Shown here one piece after another: positions 13,071 through 23,179 of a stretch of DNA of 64,000 bases (position 1 is the stretch's first letter; the number at the start of each line of letters is the position of its first letter). Both the position numbers and the translations under genes were made by a program. The stretch comes from Microvelia longipes (Eukaryota; Arthropoda; Insecta; Hemiptera; Veliidae). The DNA lies in assembly GCA_018340805.1 (NCBI GenBank), contig JACMZG010001908.1, forward strand, positions 40,376,984-40,440,983, written 5' to 3'. The notes under the pieces were generated by a model that saw nothing but the letters and a program-made list of their open reading frames with translations, ran no database searches and was not told where the DNA came from.

Positions 13071-13690
13071 ACAGGCCCAAAAAACATTAAAAACAACCAC
13101 ACTTAATATGTGTTGTTTAGCGGACATATGTTAGGTATTGTGGTATTGACCACAGTTTTTTTTGACTTGTTGGTCACTTAGAGTAGTCGTATCGACTTCG
13201 GACCAATTTTATTCGATTCAGGTCCCAAATATACATAGAAAACGACACCTAACTCAACATTTGATTTTCATTAAACAAATTTTGGTTTCCGGCAATTTGT
13301 TATGGGTTTTTCGATTTTTTGGCCACTAAGAGTTGTCGTATCGACTTAGGACCGGTTTTATTCGATTCAGTGCCCTAAAATACATAGAAAACGACATACT
13401 ACTCGAAATTTATTATTTATCGACCAAAATGTTGGTTTTCGGTAACAGGTCTTATCGACTTTGGAATGGTTTTATTCGATTCAGCGTCCAAAAATAGATG
13501 GAAAACAACACCCAACTTGAAATTTAATTTTCATCAACCGGTCTCCAGTAATTTACCATGTGTATTCGACTTTTTGGTCATAGAATGGTCGTATCATTTT
13601 GGAACTGGTTTTATTTGATTAAGCGCCCTGAAAAACATAAATAATGACCTTTGTTGTGGTGAAAAATGTTAACTCTGATTTATGCCGATT
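13020..13690 (+). repeat. ~150-bp tandem module, about 4.5 copies
   Basis: Repeated units start near 13020, 13171, 13321, 13449 and 13574. Each carries GTCGTATCGACTT, GGACC(A/G)(A/G)TTTTATTCGA, TCAG, ACATAGAAAACGACA and TTTTCGACTTTTTGG-like words. The 13171-13320 unit is 150 bp; the third is shortened. Single dispersed copies occur at 3439 and 21640. The first unit contains the tRNA-like B box. Confidence 0.8.
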
Positions 13691-13727
13691 TTTTAAAAAT
13701 TTTGCTGACTCAAAATTAAGTAACCGG

Positions 13728-13729
<2 letters not shown>

Positions 13730-13799
<70 letters not shown>
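13730..13799. repeat. (TA)n microsatellite
   Basis: About 35 TA dinucleotides, immediately followed by CTCCCGCCATGACACC, the start of a SINE tail also found after the (TA)n at 21.9 kb. Confidence 0.96.
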
Positions 13800-13802
<3 letters not shown>

Positions 13803-14120
13803 CCGCCATGACACCTATCCCATTAGCGAATTTTTCCCAAAGGAAATTCGATAAAGGCATACTAAGTTTGGTTTTAGTGCTGCAAGCATATCTTTGTTGG
13901 ATTATAAAAGTTAAGCAGCGTCGAGCAAGGTTAGTGCCTCGCTATTCCACAGTGAGATGAGGTAATTAATCAAATATATCTACTGTTTGAGTATGATCGA
14001 AGTGAATCCGAAGACTTGTTGGAGTATAAGTGTGAAAAAGTTTATATTCTAAGTCGAGCGTATTGAGTCCGATGTGGTGAGGAAAGGTTTCCTGGTACCC
14101 TGTAACCTATTTTTTAGCGA
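13800..14120 (+). repeat. SINE tail plus 5S-like family right half
   Basis: 13800-13855 is the hairpin SINE tail. From about 13890 it is the right half of the 5S-like family: GGATTATAAAAGTTAAGCAG, CGTCGAGCAAGGTTAGTGC, then GAAGTGAATCCGAAG, GAGTCCGATGTGGTGAGGAA and TGGTACCCTGTAACC. The 5S resemblance lies at about 13899-13941. Confidence 0.65.
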
Positions 14121-14279
14121 ATTTTGTATACCTTCTATAGAATATATTTATAGAATGAATTATCTTAGTTTTTACGCTTAAACCCGTAGGGTCATATAAG
14201 CGTTTTTCTCTCACTAAACTAATCCACTCCGTAGTTTGTACACATCCAATCATCTAGGAACCATATCCTCCGTACATGG

Positions 14280-14600
14280 CGGCTTATATGACTAGTCCAT
14301 AGTGTGCCCAGTTCATTTAGCCACCCAGACTCTATCTAAACTCACCGCGTCTAGTTTACTGTGTTCCTAGTTCGTCTAGACTCTGGCTAGGCTCACCGCT
14401 CTGGCTAGCACCGAGTACTAGTTCATAGTGTGCTTAGTTCATCTAGTCTTACTTGCTCCTCTGATCACATTAGTCTCACTTGGCTCACCCTCGTTTAACC
14501 AGTTTCACCAATCCCATCAGCACCTCTAGCATCACCAGGCTCTAGCTCGGCTCACCGCTCTGAGTCTAGCGCCACTTAACAGAGACCTCTAGCAACCCGG
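14280..14600. repeat. degenerate CTAG/CTCACCGC-rich stretch
   Basis: Higher GC than its surroundings, with recurring words CTAGTTCATAGTGTGC, GGCTCACCGCTCTG and CTCTAGC at irregular spacing. Looks like an old, scrambled tandem array. Confidence 0.5.
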
Positions 14601-15565
14601 ATGTCAGTATGCATTAACTTATTCTTTAGCCCTGACTTGAAAGTCAAGGTTCCGCTGTGCTACTAGGAGATGTCTGTCTTCAAGAACCGAGCACTACGTT
14701 CCTAGTCACTTACGTTATTCGTGTCACCGCCTTCACTTTTACTGACAAAGTTTTTGGACATACGAAGGCTTAGTATACCTTTTCGACCTTCATCTTCATC
14801 AGTCCGCAGAACCTTGACTTATTGTAGGGTATTATAATTTATTTTATTATTATCTCCGATTATTTTTTTTAGAATTAATGGACCTCATTTCTAGAAAGTG
14901 TGAAGTGTAAATACTCTTTGAATTTAATTATAATCTGATCTGCAGTATCATTCTAGTTATGAGTTTACGCTTAAAAAGTTTTTCAACACAGTGAATTAAT
15001 AACTTGTTTCCAACATCTTGGGCTCTTCTTATAACTGATTACTCTCCGGTAAAAGACACACACTTCTAATGCAAGAAGGTAAAATTAATAAAATATCAGT
15101 GTATTTCGTTAAATAATTCATAGTATTCCACCGTCAAAGTGTTGCTTCTGACAGTTTTCCTTCGAAAATACCTCGTAATTCAAAATTCCCTCTACTTACC
15201 TCCTTTTGAAAATTTCTCAGTGGTTTTTACTCGATGGATCCAACTTTTTGGAGGTGCGAGTTAATCAAGCGTGTGATATTCAGAACTGGAGTGAAAATTT
15301 GCCCCTTGTCTCGTTACTTCGAAATCCTCCATAAATACGATATGAGGGGAACCTTGGAAAACCTGTTTCCATCAAACTTGGGTCCCTGAATATTTAATCC
15401 CATTTCTAGGTACTATTTACCTTTTGTTTTCGTTTTATGAAAATGTTTGTAAAAAGTATGATGGATCTTCTCTTCTATTTTAGAATTTTTAATTTTTTTA
15501 ATAATGAAAAATAAAGTTTTGTTGCTCATATATAACTCTTTTGAAAAAAGGTCAATCAAATATTT
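14600..15565. other. no gene seen
   Basis: Nothing recognisable on either strand. Confidence 0.5.
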
Positions 15566-15570
15566 ATAGT

Positions 15571-15925
15571 ATGGGTGGCATTTTGCACATTTGAATGGTT
15601 TTGTAATCCTGATTTGATTTTAAGGAATGTTATGCGTGTGTAGTATTTTATGTATACATAATTAAGAATTATTTAAGTGCGTTACAAAAGCAGTAGATGT
15701 CGCAGAAATTAATAAAATGCTGGTTATTATTTGAACTGTTTGAATTAGATCTTAAGGGAAAAAGTCATTGTATGTGTGGCATTTTGCATATTTGAATGGT
15801 GATCCCTGATTTGATTTTAACGAATGTTATGCGTGTGTAGTATTTTATGTATAAATAATTAAGAAATTGCTGGTTTTAATTTCAAAGTTTGACTTGAATC
15901 TTAAGGGAAAAAGTCATTATCAATT
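15571..15925 (+). repeat. ~201-bp tandem duplication
   Basis: GGCATTTTGCA(C/T)ATTTGAATGG at about 15576 recurs at 15777, and both copies share TTATGCGTGTGTAGTATTTT and CTTAAGGGAAAAAGTCATT. The second copy is shortened by internal deletions. Confidence 0.85.
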
Positions 15926-15929
15926 TTTT

Positions 15930-16860
15930 GATAATGATGTTTTTATAATTATCCTGTATAATCATAATCATTGGCCAAACATCAAACTGATCAAATGTCA
16001 TATTTAGGCCTCATTTCTTAGCGAAAGAATTAGAATTTCTGTTTTTAGTTTAGTTTTGAATGTGTCTAAGATATTTAAGAACACATAAACTTAAGATTAA
16101 GTAAGTACTAGCTAAGTAATTAGAATCAATCCTTACTTACACTCAAGTATAATGTTCTTAAATACTGGGACTTAGTCCTTTTAATATACTCTAATTAACT
16201 AATTGGTTATGATAAAATGCTATTAAGTCATTATATTAATTTTAACTTTCGAAATATTTATGTAAAAGTAATTATTATAAAACACTTTCTTACAAACCTT
16301 AACAAAAAGAAACGTCTTTTAAAACACGCTTTTCTAAAGCCATTTCTCTTCCTTATATCTTAATTTATATCGGACTGATTAGTTAGTTAGAGGTTCTCAA
16401 AGAGGTCTTTTAAATGATTACTTTTCTTTTTATAAATCTGTCTTTGTAATTGGGATGTAAGGTATAAAGGACCGAAGCCCTTTATAAGGACCTCATGGAC
16501 CTGTGACGGCCAAAAGTAATTCGTTTTCAGGTTGTATTTTAATATCAAAAGAATCAAAGAACTATTGGATACAAAAGACTCAATTTTTAATTAAACTTTT
16601 ATCGATTAGATTTCTTTATAATATTGTTTGATCTTTGCTTATTGATGCTGTGTTGTTTGTCACTGTGCAACTTAATCTTGTTGATTAAATAATTATTTAT
16701 TTCTAAAATTTCTATAATCAAATTAGACCTTTAGTTTAAATATGTTACTTCCCGCCTACAACTACACCACTTTAAAAATGTTTACAAATTTTCAATAGAA
16801 AGTGACACTTATGAGGTAGATTGCATGCAAAGAGTTAGGGGAATATGGAGGGATTGATTG
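15930..16860. other. no gene seen
   Basis: AT-rich, nothing recognisable. Confidence 0.5.
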
Positions 16861-16862
16861 TC

Positions 16863-17168
16863 ACTGTCTATCATCTTTGACACCCGATTTGTTGGGGAAA
16901 GATATCGAAACAATAGTCCTAATGCTTTTATAGCATTCAATGTCTATCACCTTAGATTTCCGATGCGGAAGCACAAGATATCGAAGGCGCAACAATATTT
17001 CTGATGCTTTTGTAGCTTCCAATGTCTATCACCTTGGATTTCCGATGCGTAAGCGCAAGATATCGAATCGATAACAATATTTCTAATGCTTTTGTAGCTT
17101 TCAATGTCTACCACCTTGGATTCCCGATGCTTAAGCACAAAATATAGAAGCGGCAACTATATTTTAGA
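16863..17168. repeat. 82-bp tandem repeat, ~3.5 copies
   Basis: TAATGCTTTTGTAGC, AATGTCTATCACCTTGGATT, TCCGATGC and AAGATATCGAA recur with an 82-bp period (TGTCTA words at about 16941, 17023 and 17105). The 69-codon minus-strand frame across it only reflects the repeat. Confidence 0.9.
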
Positions 17169-17169
17169 T

Positions 17170-17980
17170 GTAGTTGTTGCTTTAGTTTGAGGTCTGTCTT
17201 TGTTCGATTAGTTCTTTTTCAGTTTTCAACATAAGGTTATTGCTTGTAGCCTGCCTGATGGTAACGCTCAATCGTACTAAATTGTTTTAAAGTATTACAT
17301 TTCTATAAAGTCCTTGTACAAAATTATTATTTCTTGACTAAGAGTTTGAAAATTCATGTATTTTCTGACTCCAATTTTTGAAAGAATGAATCTAAAATGA
17401 AAACAAAACATATTCAAGGTAAAATAAAATTGCACTTTACCATGGAGTTCGAACCGAGACCAACTCAAGAACACTTCAACTTGAATATATTTTCCTACAT
17501 TTTCTTCTACGTTATTATTTTAGAAAAAAACTTAGGTATTTGAAAAAGCTCTCACAAGTTTGAATAAGTCATGACTCAAGGATCCCTCCAGTGCATAATA
17601 TTCTGTTTGGTCTATTACGATGGATGTGTGTTACAGGGGTCATACAGATGTGAGACCTAATACAGACCTACGTATTGAATCTTTGATCAGATCAAACTTG
17701 CCACGTTGTTCTACCAACTCAATATCGACCTAGATATTCGTCCTAAAAAGGTTGAATACACCTATTTTCAAAACAAGAACAAATAAGTATATTTTTTTTT
17801 TTAAATCGCATGTTTCACTTGGTATTCAATGCGCTCAGGTGAGCTAGGATATTAGCATAAACTGTTATTAATTATTAAAATTACAATTAAAATGTATATG
17901 ATTTTATGCTATTGTGATGCTTTCGACGTATATAATCATGTGACTAAAGTAACCAAATCGGACACCGGGTACCTCGTTTT
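17170..17980. other. no gene seen; lone B-box-like word
   Basis: At about 17446-17466 the minus strand reads CGGTTCGAACTCCATGG, which fits a pol III B box, but I see no convincing A box. It may be a very old tRNA-derived SINE scrap. The rest is featureless. Confidence 0.4.
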
Positions 17981-17984
17981 TTTC

Positions 17985-18312
17985 CTGACAACTCGAGATT
18001 CACTTCAGTCGTCTTTAGAATGTTCTGATTATAACTTAATCTGGTATTACTTCGGTCTTGCTATGTTTAACCTCAGAATAAAAAAGTTACCTAAAGTTTA
18101 GGGTAATATAACTTCGGACTCGCTTAACTCGTCCTCAAAATGTCATGATTACTTAAAGCTTGAGATGACAATACATCGGTCCGTTACGCTCGACCTCAGA
18201 ATAAAGAAGTTGTTCAAAGTTTTGAGTGTTTTGACTTCGGACTCGCTTCATTTTCAGAATGTCATGATTACCAAAAGCTCAAGGTGGTATTACTTCGACC
18301 TCGCTAAGAATA
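17985..18312. repeat. 123-bp tandem repeat, ~2.7 copies
   Basis: ACTTCGGACTCGCTT at about 18111 recurs at about 18234, and CCTCAGAATAAA at 18071 recurs at 18194; AATGTCATGATTAC is shared too. The word CTTCGGACTCGCTT is the reverse complement of the GAGTCCGAAG motif of the 5S-like family, which suggests the array arose from it. The 69-codon frame at 17892-18101 is a passenger. Confidence 0.8.
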
Positions 18313-18319
18313 AATAGGT

Positions 18320-19310
18320 TATGATATTTGTAGGGGGAGGACTAAAGGTTAAACAAGTATAGTAGAAAGCTATTCAACTACGTTTCAATGTACATGGGCG
18401 CCTTAAAAATATCAGCGGTCATACTTGGCAGTGTACTTTAAATATTATTAGCAGTATGTTTCATTATATATTATATGTTTTGTTAACTTGATGGTTTTGC
18501 GTAAATACGTCATAATTGAGATAATGATCGTTTTAATAACATTTTAGGTATTTAACCAATAAATAAATATTTTTGCAAATAGCTTACGTTTGGAATATTA
18601 TTTTTTTAGTGTAACTTTATTATTATGCAAAGAAATCACAATTTAATTGTATATATTTTTTGTTTTAAACTTCCTTATAACCAAAAGTAAAACTTCTAAA
18701 AAAGACGCGATGATTTGGCGGGATCAGTTATCACGTAATCTCACTCGATCGACTAGACAAATACGCTGTAAGAACCATGGAGTTAGTTGACCGTATTGCA
18801 TACGTATGCAATACGATCGCCTGTTAAATACGCTGTGTGTACGTAGTATATGATTCAGGACTAACATATTTATCACTTGTTTCAGGGTTTACATTAGAGT
18901 ACACTAGGGAACACTGGAGTTGTACGCTTGTTAAGTAAACAGGAGTGGAGCTGTGTGGTGTTGGGTGCCATCCATCATAACCAAAAAGTAAATATTTATT
19001 TTAATCAAATAAATAGTTGTGACTATTATGTTGTATGACCTTTTCATATTAAACTGTGAATCAAATATTTTATGTTAGAATCGAACCTTTTCATGTTAGA
19101 ATCAAATATTTTATTTAGTCAGTTTGGTCTCTTGACTGATCCTTATGTAGACGATACTGCGTGGAGAAGATATACACAGTCATTGTAGAATATCATACGA
19201 TAATTACCAATAAAAAATTAAAAACGTAAATGCTACTAACGTCTGATTATACTATCTATAATAATTTATGCATGAGTTGTATAATGAATGCAATAATGAA
19301 CAATTAGGAA
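18320..19310. other. no gene seen; 24-bp perfect palindrome
   Basis: A perfect, spacerless palindrome at 18792-18815 is built from CGTATTGCATAC and its exact complement. AATACGCTGT flanks it on both sides (about 18760 and 18825). No gene is recognised in the rest. Confidence 0.6.
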
Positions 19311-19316
19311 TCCCGG

Positions 19317-19565
19317 TGTTGAGATGGTTAGCATGTGCGCCTGCCACCCAGACAGTCCGGGTTCGATCCCGGTCGGGCCTCTAGGATTTTCATGAAATGG
19401 ATGAAAATCCTTTCACGTGCCGTCCATCAAATAGGACGTTAATCCGGTGGTTCCGAGCCTGTGCGATATCAGGTTCTTGAAAAATATCCCCAACCCTAAA
19501 TAAACCTGTGGTTTAGGTAAAATTTAGGAGCCTCAATTCTAGTTTATATTAATTATATGAATATG
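19317..19565 (+). repeat. tRNA-derived SINE, copy 1
   Basis: The tRNA-like head has an A-box-like GATGGTTAGCATGTGCGCC and a B box GGGTTCGATCCCGG at normal spacing. A body follows with AGGACGTTAATCCGGTGG, GAGCCTGTGCGATATCAGG and TTCTTGAAAAATATCCC. The same body words occur at 54240-54500 behind a different head. The strong B box and body suggest a moderately young copy. Transcription, if any, would be by RNA polymerase III. Confidence 0.85.
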
Positions 19566-19789
19566 TTTCTGCCTTATGGTTTCGAGAGCAGGAAAGCTTG
19601 GTCTAGAACATAGTTTTTATATGTTTTTTATCTATTTTCTTTAGTTTTATACTCTCATCAATAGTCGCTATATCATTATTATTGTCGCAATGATTGTATT
19701 AATATTAATATCAATCACTATATGCACAATGTTCATTTTTTTATTTTCCTTTTTGGTATATATAGTTTTATTTCTTATATTATAATATT

Positions 19790-20585
19790 TCTTTTTACTT
19801 TTTCTCATTTATACCGTAGGTGTATATATAGGTAAAGTATTGTGTTTGCTAAAAATCCAAAACCGGGATCAAACCGGAATTATCCGTTTCAGGCATTTTA
19901 AAGGCCTCCTGAGTGGTTTCGCTAAGTTTTCTGACTGTAGTTTGTGTGTTTGTGAGTCTGTTATCAACGTAGCGCCCAGTGTATTTATGCTAGAGAGTTA
20001 AAATTTTGTAAAAACATCATTCTACCGCTGAAGTTGTGCTTTTCGGAAAATATTTTTTATGACGTCATTAACCCGCAATAATGACTCGCGGAAAAATGAT
20101 GCGATCGGATTAGGATTTTGCACGCATGTGACTATGTATAAGGCTAACATATGTGGCAAGTTTCCTCTCATTATCAGCATTAGCTCAATTTTTATTAAAT
20201 GACTTGTGTGCGTTTTTTAAAAAAAATCATAAAAAATTGGAAAATGGTCCAATTGAGTTGAATTTTTGTACAAGTGTACATTATTACCTAATAAATATGT
20301 ACACTAAGATCAATACGACAAGTATATCCATGACTTTTGTTGGATCATAAAAAATTAAGGAGCGTTGAGCGTTGTCAGTGCTGTATGGGTGTCCGCTGAG
20401 AATGATACATATGCATTTACTATCTGAAGACGAGCGAAGAGAGTCCAAAGGCATGTTGCAGTATACATTTGAAGAACTATATTTCTGAGGACGAGCGAAA
20501 CGAGTCCGAAGCAGGAAGGATGAGCGTAGCGAATCCGATGTGATGAGAAAATGTTCCGAGGTACACTGTACCCAATTTATCTTTA
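19790..20585 (+). repeat. 5S-like dispersed family, full-length copy
   Basis: This is the reference copy of a ~0.8-kb non-coding family. The left end has TTCTCATTTATACCGTAGG and AAAGTATTGTGTTTGC. The centre has GACGTCATTAACCCGCAATA, ACGCATGTGACTATGTATAA and CATTATCAGCATTAGC. A 5S-rRNA-like segment lies at 20342-20406. The right part has two copies of a GAGGACGAGCGAA...GAGTCCGAAG word, then GATGAGCGTAGCGAATCCGA and the end AGGTACACTGTACCC. No protein is coded. Related copies: 3176, 12590, 13890, 24838 (minus), 27395 (minus) and 53287 (palindromic). It could be a SINE3-type element or a non-autonomous DNA element. Confidence 0.7.
20342..20406 (+). promoter_or_regulatory. 5S-rRNA-like internal control segment
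   Basis: GGATCAT...AATTAAGGAGCGTTGAGCG, GTTGTCAGTGCTGTATGGGTG, then TCCGCTGAGAA lines up with the 5S rRNA stretch that includes the A box, intermediate element and C box (family pattern GATCAC..AAGTTAAGCA.CGTCG..GTTAGTACTTGGATGGGTGACCG). Equivalent segments are at 13899, 53882, 53363 (minus) and 24982 (minus). It is too diverged and incomplete to be a 5S gene; promoter activity is inferred. Confidence 0.6.
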
Positions 20586-20706
20586 TCAATTTAATAATTT
20601 CACATCTTTTTCAAAATTTGTTAAATCTGTTTCTTTTGAATTTTATCTAACCTTTTAAGTTTCTCTTTAACATGAAAGAATTTCTATGCATGTATATATT
20701 AAGAAA

Positions 20707-21412
20707 ATTCTGGCGCGGTGGTCCGCATGTCGGGCGAATTTCCTTTGGATGCGTGTTTCCGTGCTTTTTACATTATATAAGTTTACAACTAGTAAATAAA
20801 TAATTCCGGCGCGGTGGTCCGCTGCCGGGCGAATTTCATTTAGAATGCGTGTTTCCGTGCTAAACAACCCATTTCTTACTTATGCAAAAACCATGCCCAT
20901 TGCGTGGTTCCGGTTCATGCTTTAGAACCTAAGCAGTTACTCAATTGTCAAGCACTGCTCGTAACTCATTTTGTCTGTATTTTCCAAAGAAAACGCGCTA
21001 AAACCTTTAAAAATAACTGACTAAGCTTAAAGATAAGTAACTATTCTTTAAACTAGTGCAAATAATAGTGCGTACTTCTAATTTTAGAGGCATAGTTTTG
21101 TACAACAACTGGATGATTATGCGCATTTCCTTTGGAAAATACAGACAAAATGAGTTACGAGCAGTGCTTGACAATTGAGTAACTGCTTAGGTTCTAAAGC
21201 ATGAACCGGAACCACGCAATGGGCATGGTTTTTGCATAAGTAAGAAATGGGTTGTTTAGCACGGAAACACGCATTCTAAATGAAATTCGCCCGACAGCGG
21301 ACCACCGCGCCGGAATTATTTATTTACTAGTTGTAAACTTATATAATGTAAAAAGCACGGAAACACGCATCCAAAGGAAATTCGCCCGACATGCGGACCA
21401 CCGCGCTAGAAT
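20707..21412. mobile_element. foldback-type element, 292-bp inverted arms
   Basis: The left arm (20707-20998) and right arm (21121-21412) are near-identical reverse complements around a 122-bp centre. Each arm holds two diverged direct subunits starting ATTC(T/C)GGCGCGGTGGTCCG and containing GGGCGAATTTC, ATGCGTGTTTCCGTGC, then words such as CATTGCGTGGTTCCGG and AGCACTGCTCGTAACTC. Long inverted arms made of direct subrepeats are typical of Foldback elements. No coding capacity is visible. Diverged relatives lie at 55778-56175, 62840-63060 and 63466-64000. Confidence 0.85.
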
Positions 21413-21775
21413 TATTTTCTAGTTGTAAACTTATATTAGGTAAAAAAACGATAAAAAATTATTGTCCCTACTAGGATTTGAACCCAGGTACTCTGGGTTG
21501 AGTTTTCGCATCCAAAGGAAATTCGCCCGACATGCGGAACACCGCGCCAGAATTATTTTCTAGTTGTAAACTTATATTAAGTAAAAAAAAAAACGATAAA
21601 AAATTATCAACCCTTCCAGGATGTGAACCCAGGTACCCAGCGTTTGAGTGGTCGTATTTACTCCGGACCACTGGCATTCAACTCAGAGGCCCAAAAAACA
21701 TTGAAAACGACACCCTACTCGAAATTTAATTTTCAACGACCGTAATGTTGGTTTTCTATATTTTTTGTGGTTTTT
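21413..21775 (-). repeat. tandem tRNA-like/foldback-arm units
   Basis: A ~141-bp direct duplication (CGCATCCAAAGGAAATTCGC at about 21366 and 21507) joins foldback-arm pieces to tRNA-like B-box segments. On the minus strand, GGTACCTGGGTTCA/C lies at about 21610-21640 and a similar one at about 21465-21495. A single ~150-bp module copy follows (GTCGTATTTACTCCGGACCA, AACGACACCCTACTCGAAAT). The same order, B-box unit, A-rich spacer, then GGCGCGGTGG unit, is seen at 63340-63500. Confidence 0.6.
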
Positions 21776-21838
21776 TCGACTTTTTGGTAACCTAATCCGT
21801 TCGAAAGATAGAGTGTTTACAAGAAAGTGTCTAGAAAT

Positions 21839-21971
<133 letters not shown>

Positions 21972-21989
21972 GCGAAATTTTTTTTTTCG

Positions 21990-22100
21990 TCATTAGGGAC
22001 CCCTGAAACGGATTTGTGTCGTGGTCCGAGGTTCGAATTCCGCCATGACGCCTATCCCATTAGCGAATTTTTTCCCAAAGGAAATTCGCTAAAAATTACT
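21990..22100 (+). repeat. SINE-like unit with B box and hairpin tail
   Basis: GGGACCCCTGAAACGG, then GTGGTCCGAGGTTCGAATTC (B box), GCCATGACGCCTATCCC and the hairpin TAGCGAATTT...AAATTCGCTA. The tail is shared with 11355, 13805 and, reversed, 63090-63135. At both 13.8 and 22.0 kb it sits directly after a (TA)n tract. Confidence 0.6.
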
Positions 22101-22334
22101 TCTAATTTTTGTATTATTTCCTTTTTTCTCTTGTATTCCTTTGTTGTATTCCTTTTTATTACGTTTTTTACATTTTTTTATTGCTTATTGCTTTTTATTA
22201 TTTTATAATATTGTAAAGGGCCTCTGCTCATATATTTGTAAAATAAAATAAATATTTAGGGCTTTAGTTACTAACAGTCTAACAACTTCAGACCGCTATA
22301 AGCATGTCACGTAATTCTGAAGCAAGTAAAACAG

Positions 22335-22432
22335 ATACTATCCTGCCTGGGATTCGAACTCCGGTCGGAACATAAATTGCTGTTTAGCTTATAATATACA
22401 AATTAAACTGCTTTGAATCACTTGGCTACTCT
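22335..22432 (-). repeat. tRNA-like sequence (SINE head or tRNA pseudogene)
   Basis: The minus strand has an A-box-like GTAGCCAAGTGATTCAAAGC and a B box GGAGTTCGAATCCC about 55 bases apart, ending CAGGCAGGATAG. The wide spacing fits a long variable arm, intron or insertion (Ser/Leu-type tRNA is one idea). I cannot form a full cloverleaf with an anticodon. Confidence 0.45.
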
Positions 22433-22439
22433 AGAATTG

Positions 22440-23175
22440 TTAATCTTGTATCTTCCTATTGAAAATTCGTCAGAAACGATTAATGCGTTAGTTGGAAGGA
22501 AAATTTGAAGGCTTTAGATGTTTGTCATTATAATAAAATTTATAAAACAAATCGATCGAATCAAATTAAACGACGAAAAGTTTTATAATGTTGAAACGTA
22601 AAATATTTATCTCTTATATTATTATTAACTTTATATTTATTTTACTTGATAAAAGTCTCTAAAATATGACAAAATTATAACTAGTTTTGTTTTATTTGTA
22701 GAATGTTGGAAAAGTTTTCTATTGTCTGGAAACTCCCAGGTGAAAATGTAGCAAAGTGTGACGAAAAACGTATTTTAGATACACGTTTAAGCTTTTATCT
22801 CTGACAAACCTCTTTCTTTCCCTCCTATACCCTCTTTATAAATTCTACTCTAAATTTTAACCTATTTTCCATTCTCTCTATTTCCTCTATACCTATTTCC
22901 AAGAACATTAAAGTAAACATGGTGTCAGTTTTTACAAGCATTACTTGACCGCAGAAAATGTAATTATATTACGTTTATTATCAAAAAATAATTAAGAAAC
23001 GTGAGTTGTATAACTATCACTAAAGTATTAGTGATACTTATATGTATCACATCAAACATACATTTTAGGGCATATGTATCAGTAATTCAGTTCTCCTTCT
23101 TCTAACCACATTAAGGTAAAACATAAAATGTTTGAGCGACTGCAAATTTATTAAACCAACTTACTCAAAGATAAT
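22440..23175. other. no gene seen
   Basis: AT-rich, nothing recognisable. Confidence 0.5.
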
Positions 23176-23179
23176 AAAC

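Noticed and set aside
19317..19390. A genuine tRNA gene
   Set aside because: A and B boxes fit, but the sequence runs straight into a SINE body shared with 54240-54500 and the acceptor ends do not pair well.
20342..20406. A genuine 5S rRNA gene
   Set aside because: Only the internal part is recognisable, it is diverged and incomplete, and it recurs inside a dispersed repeat.
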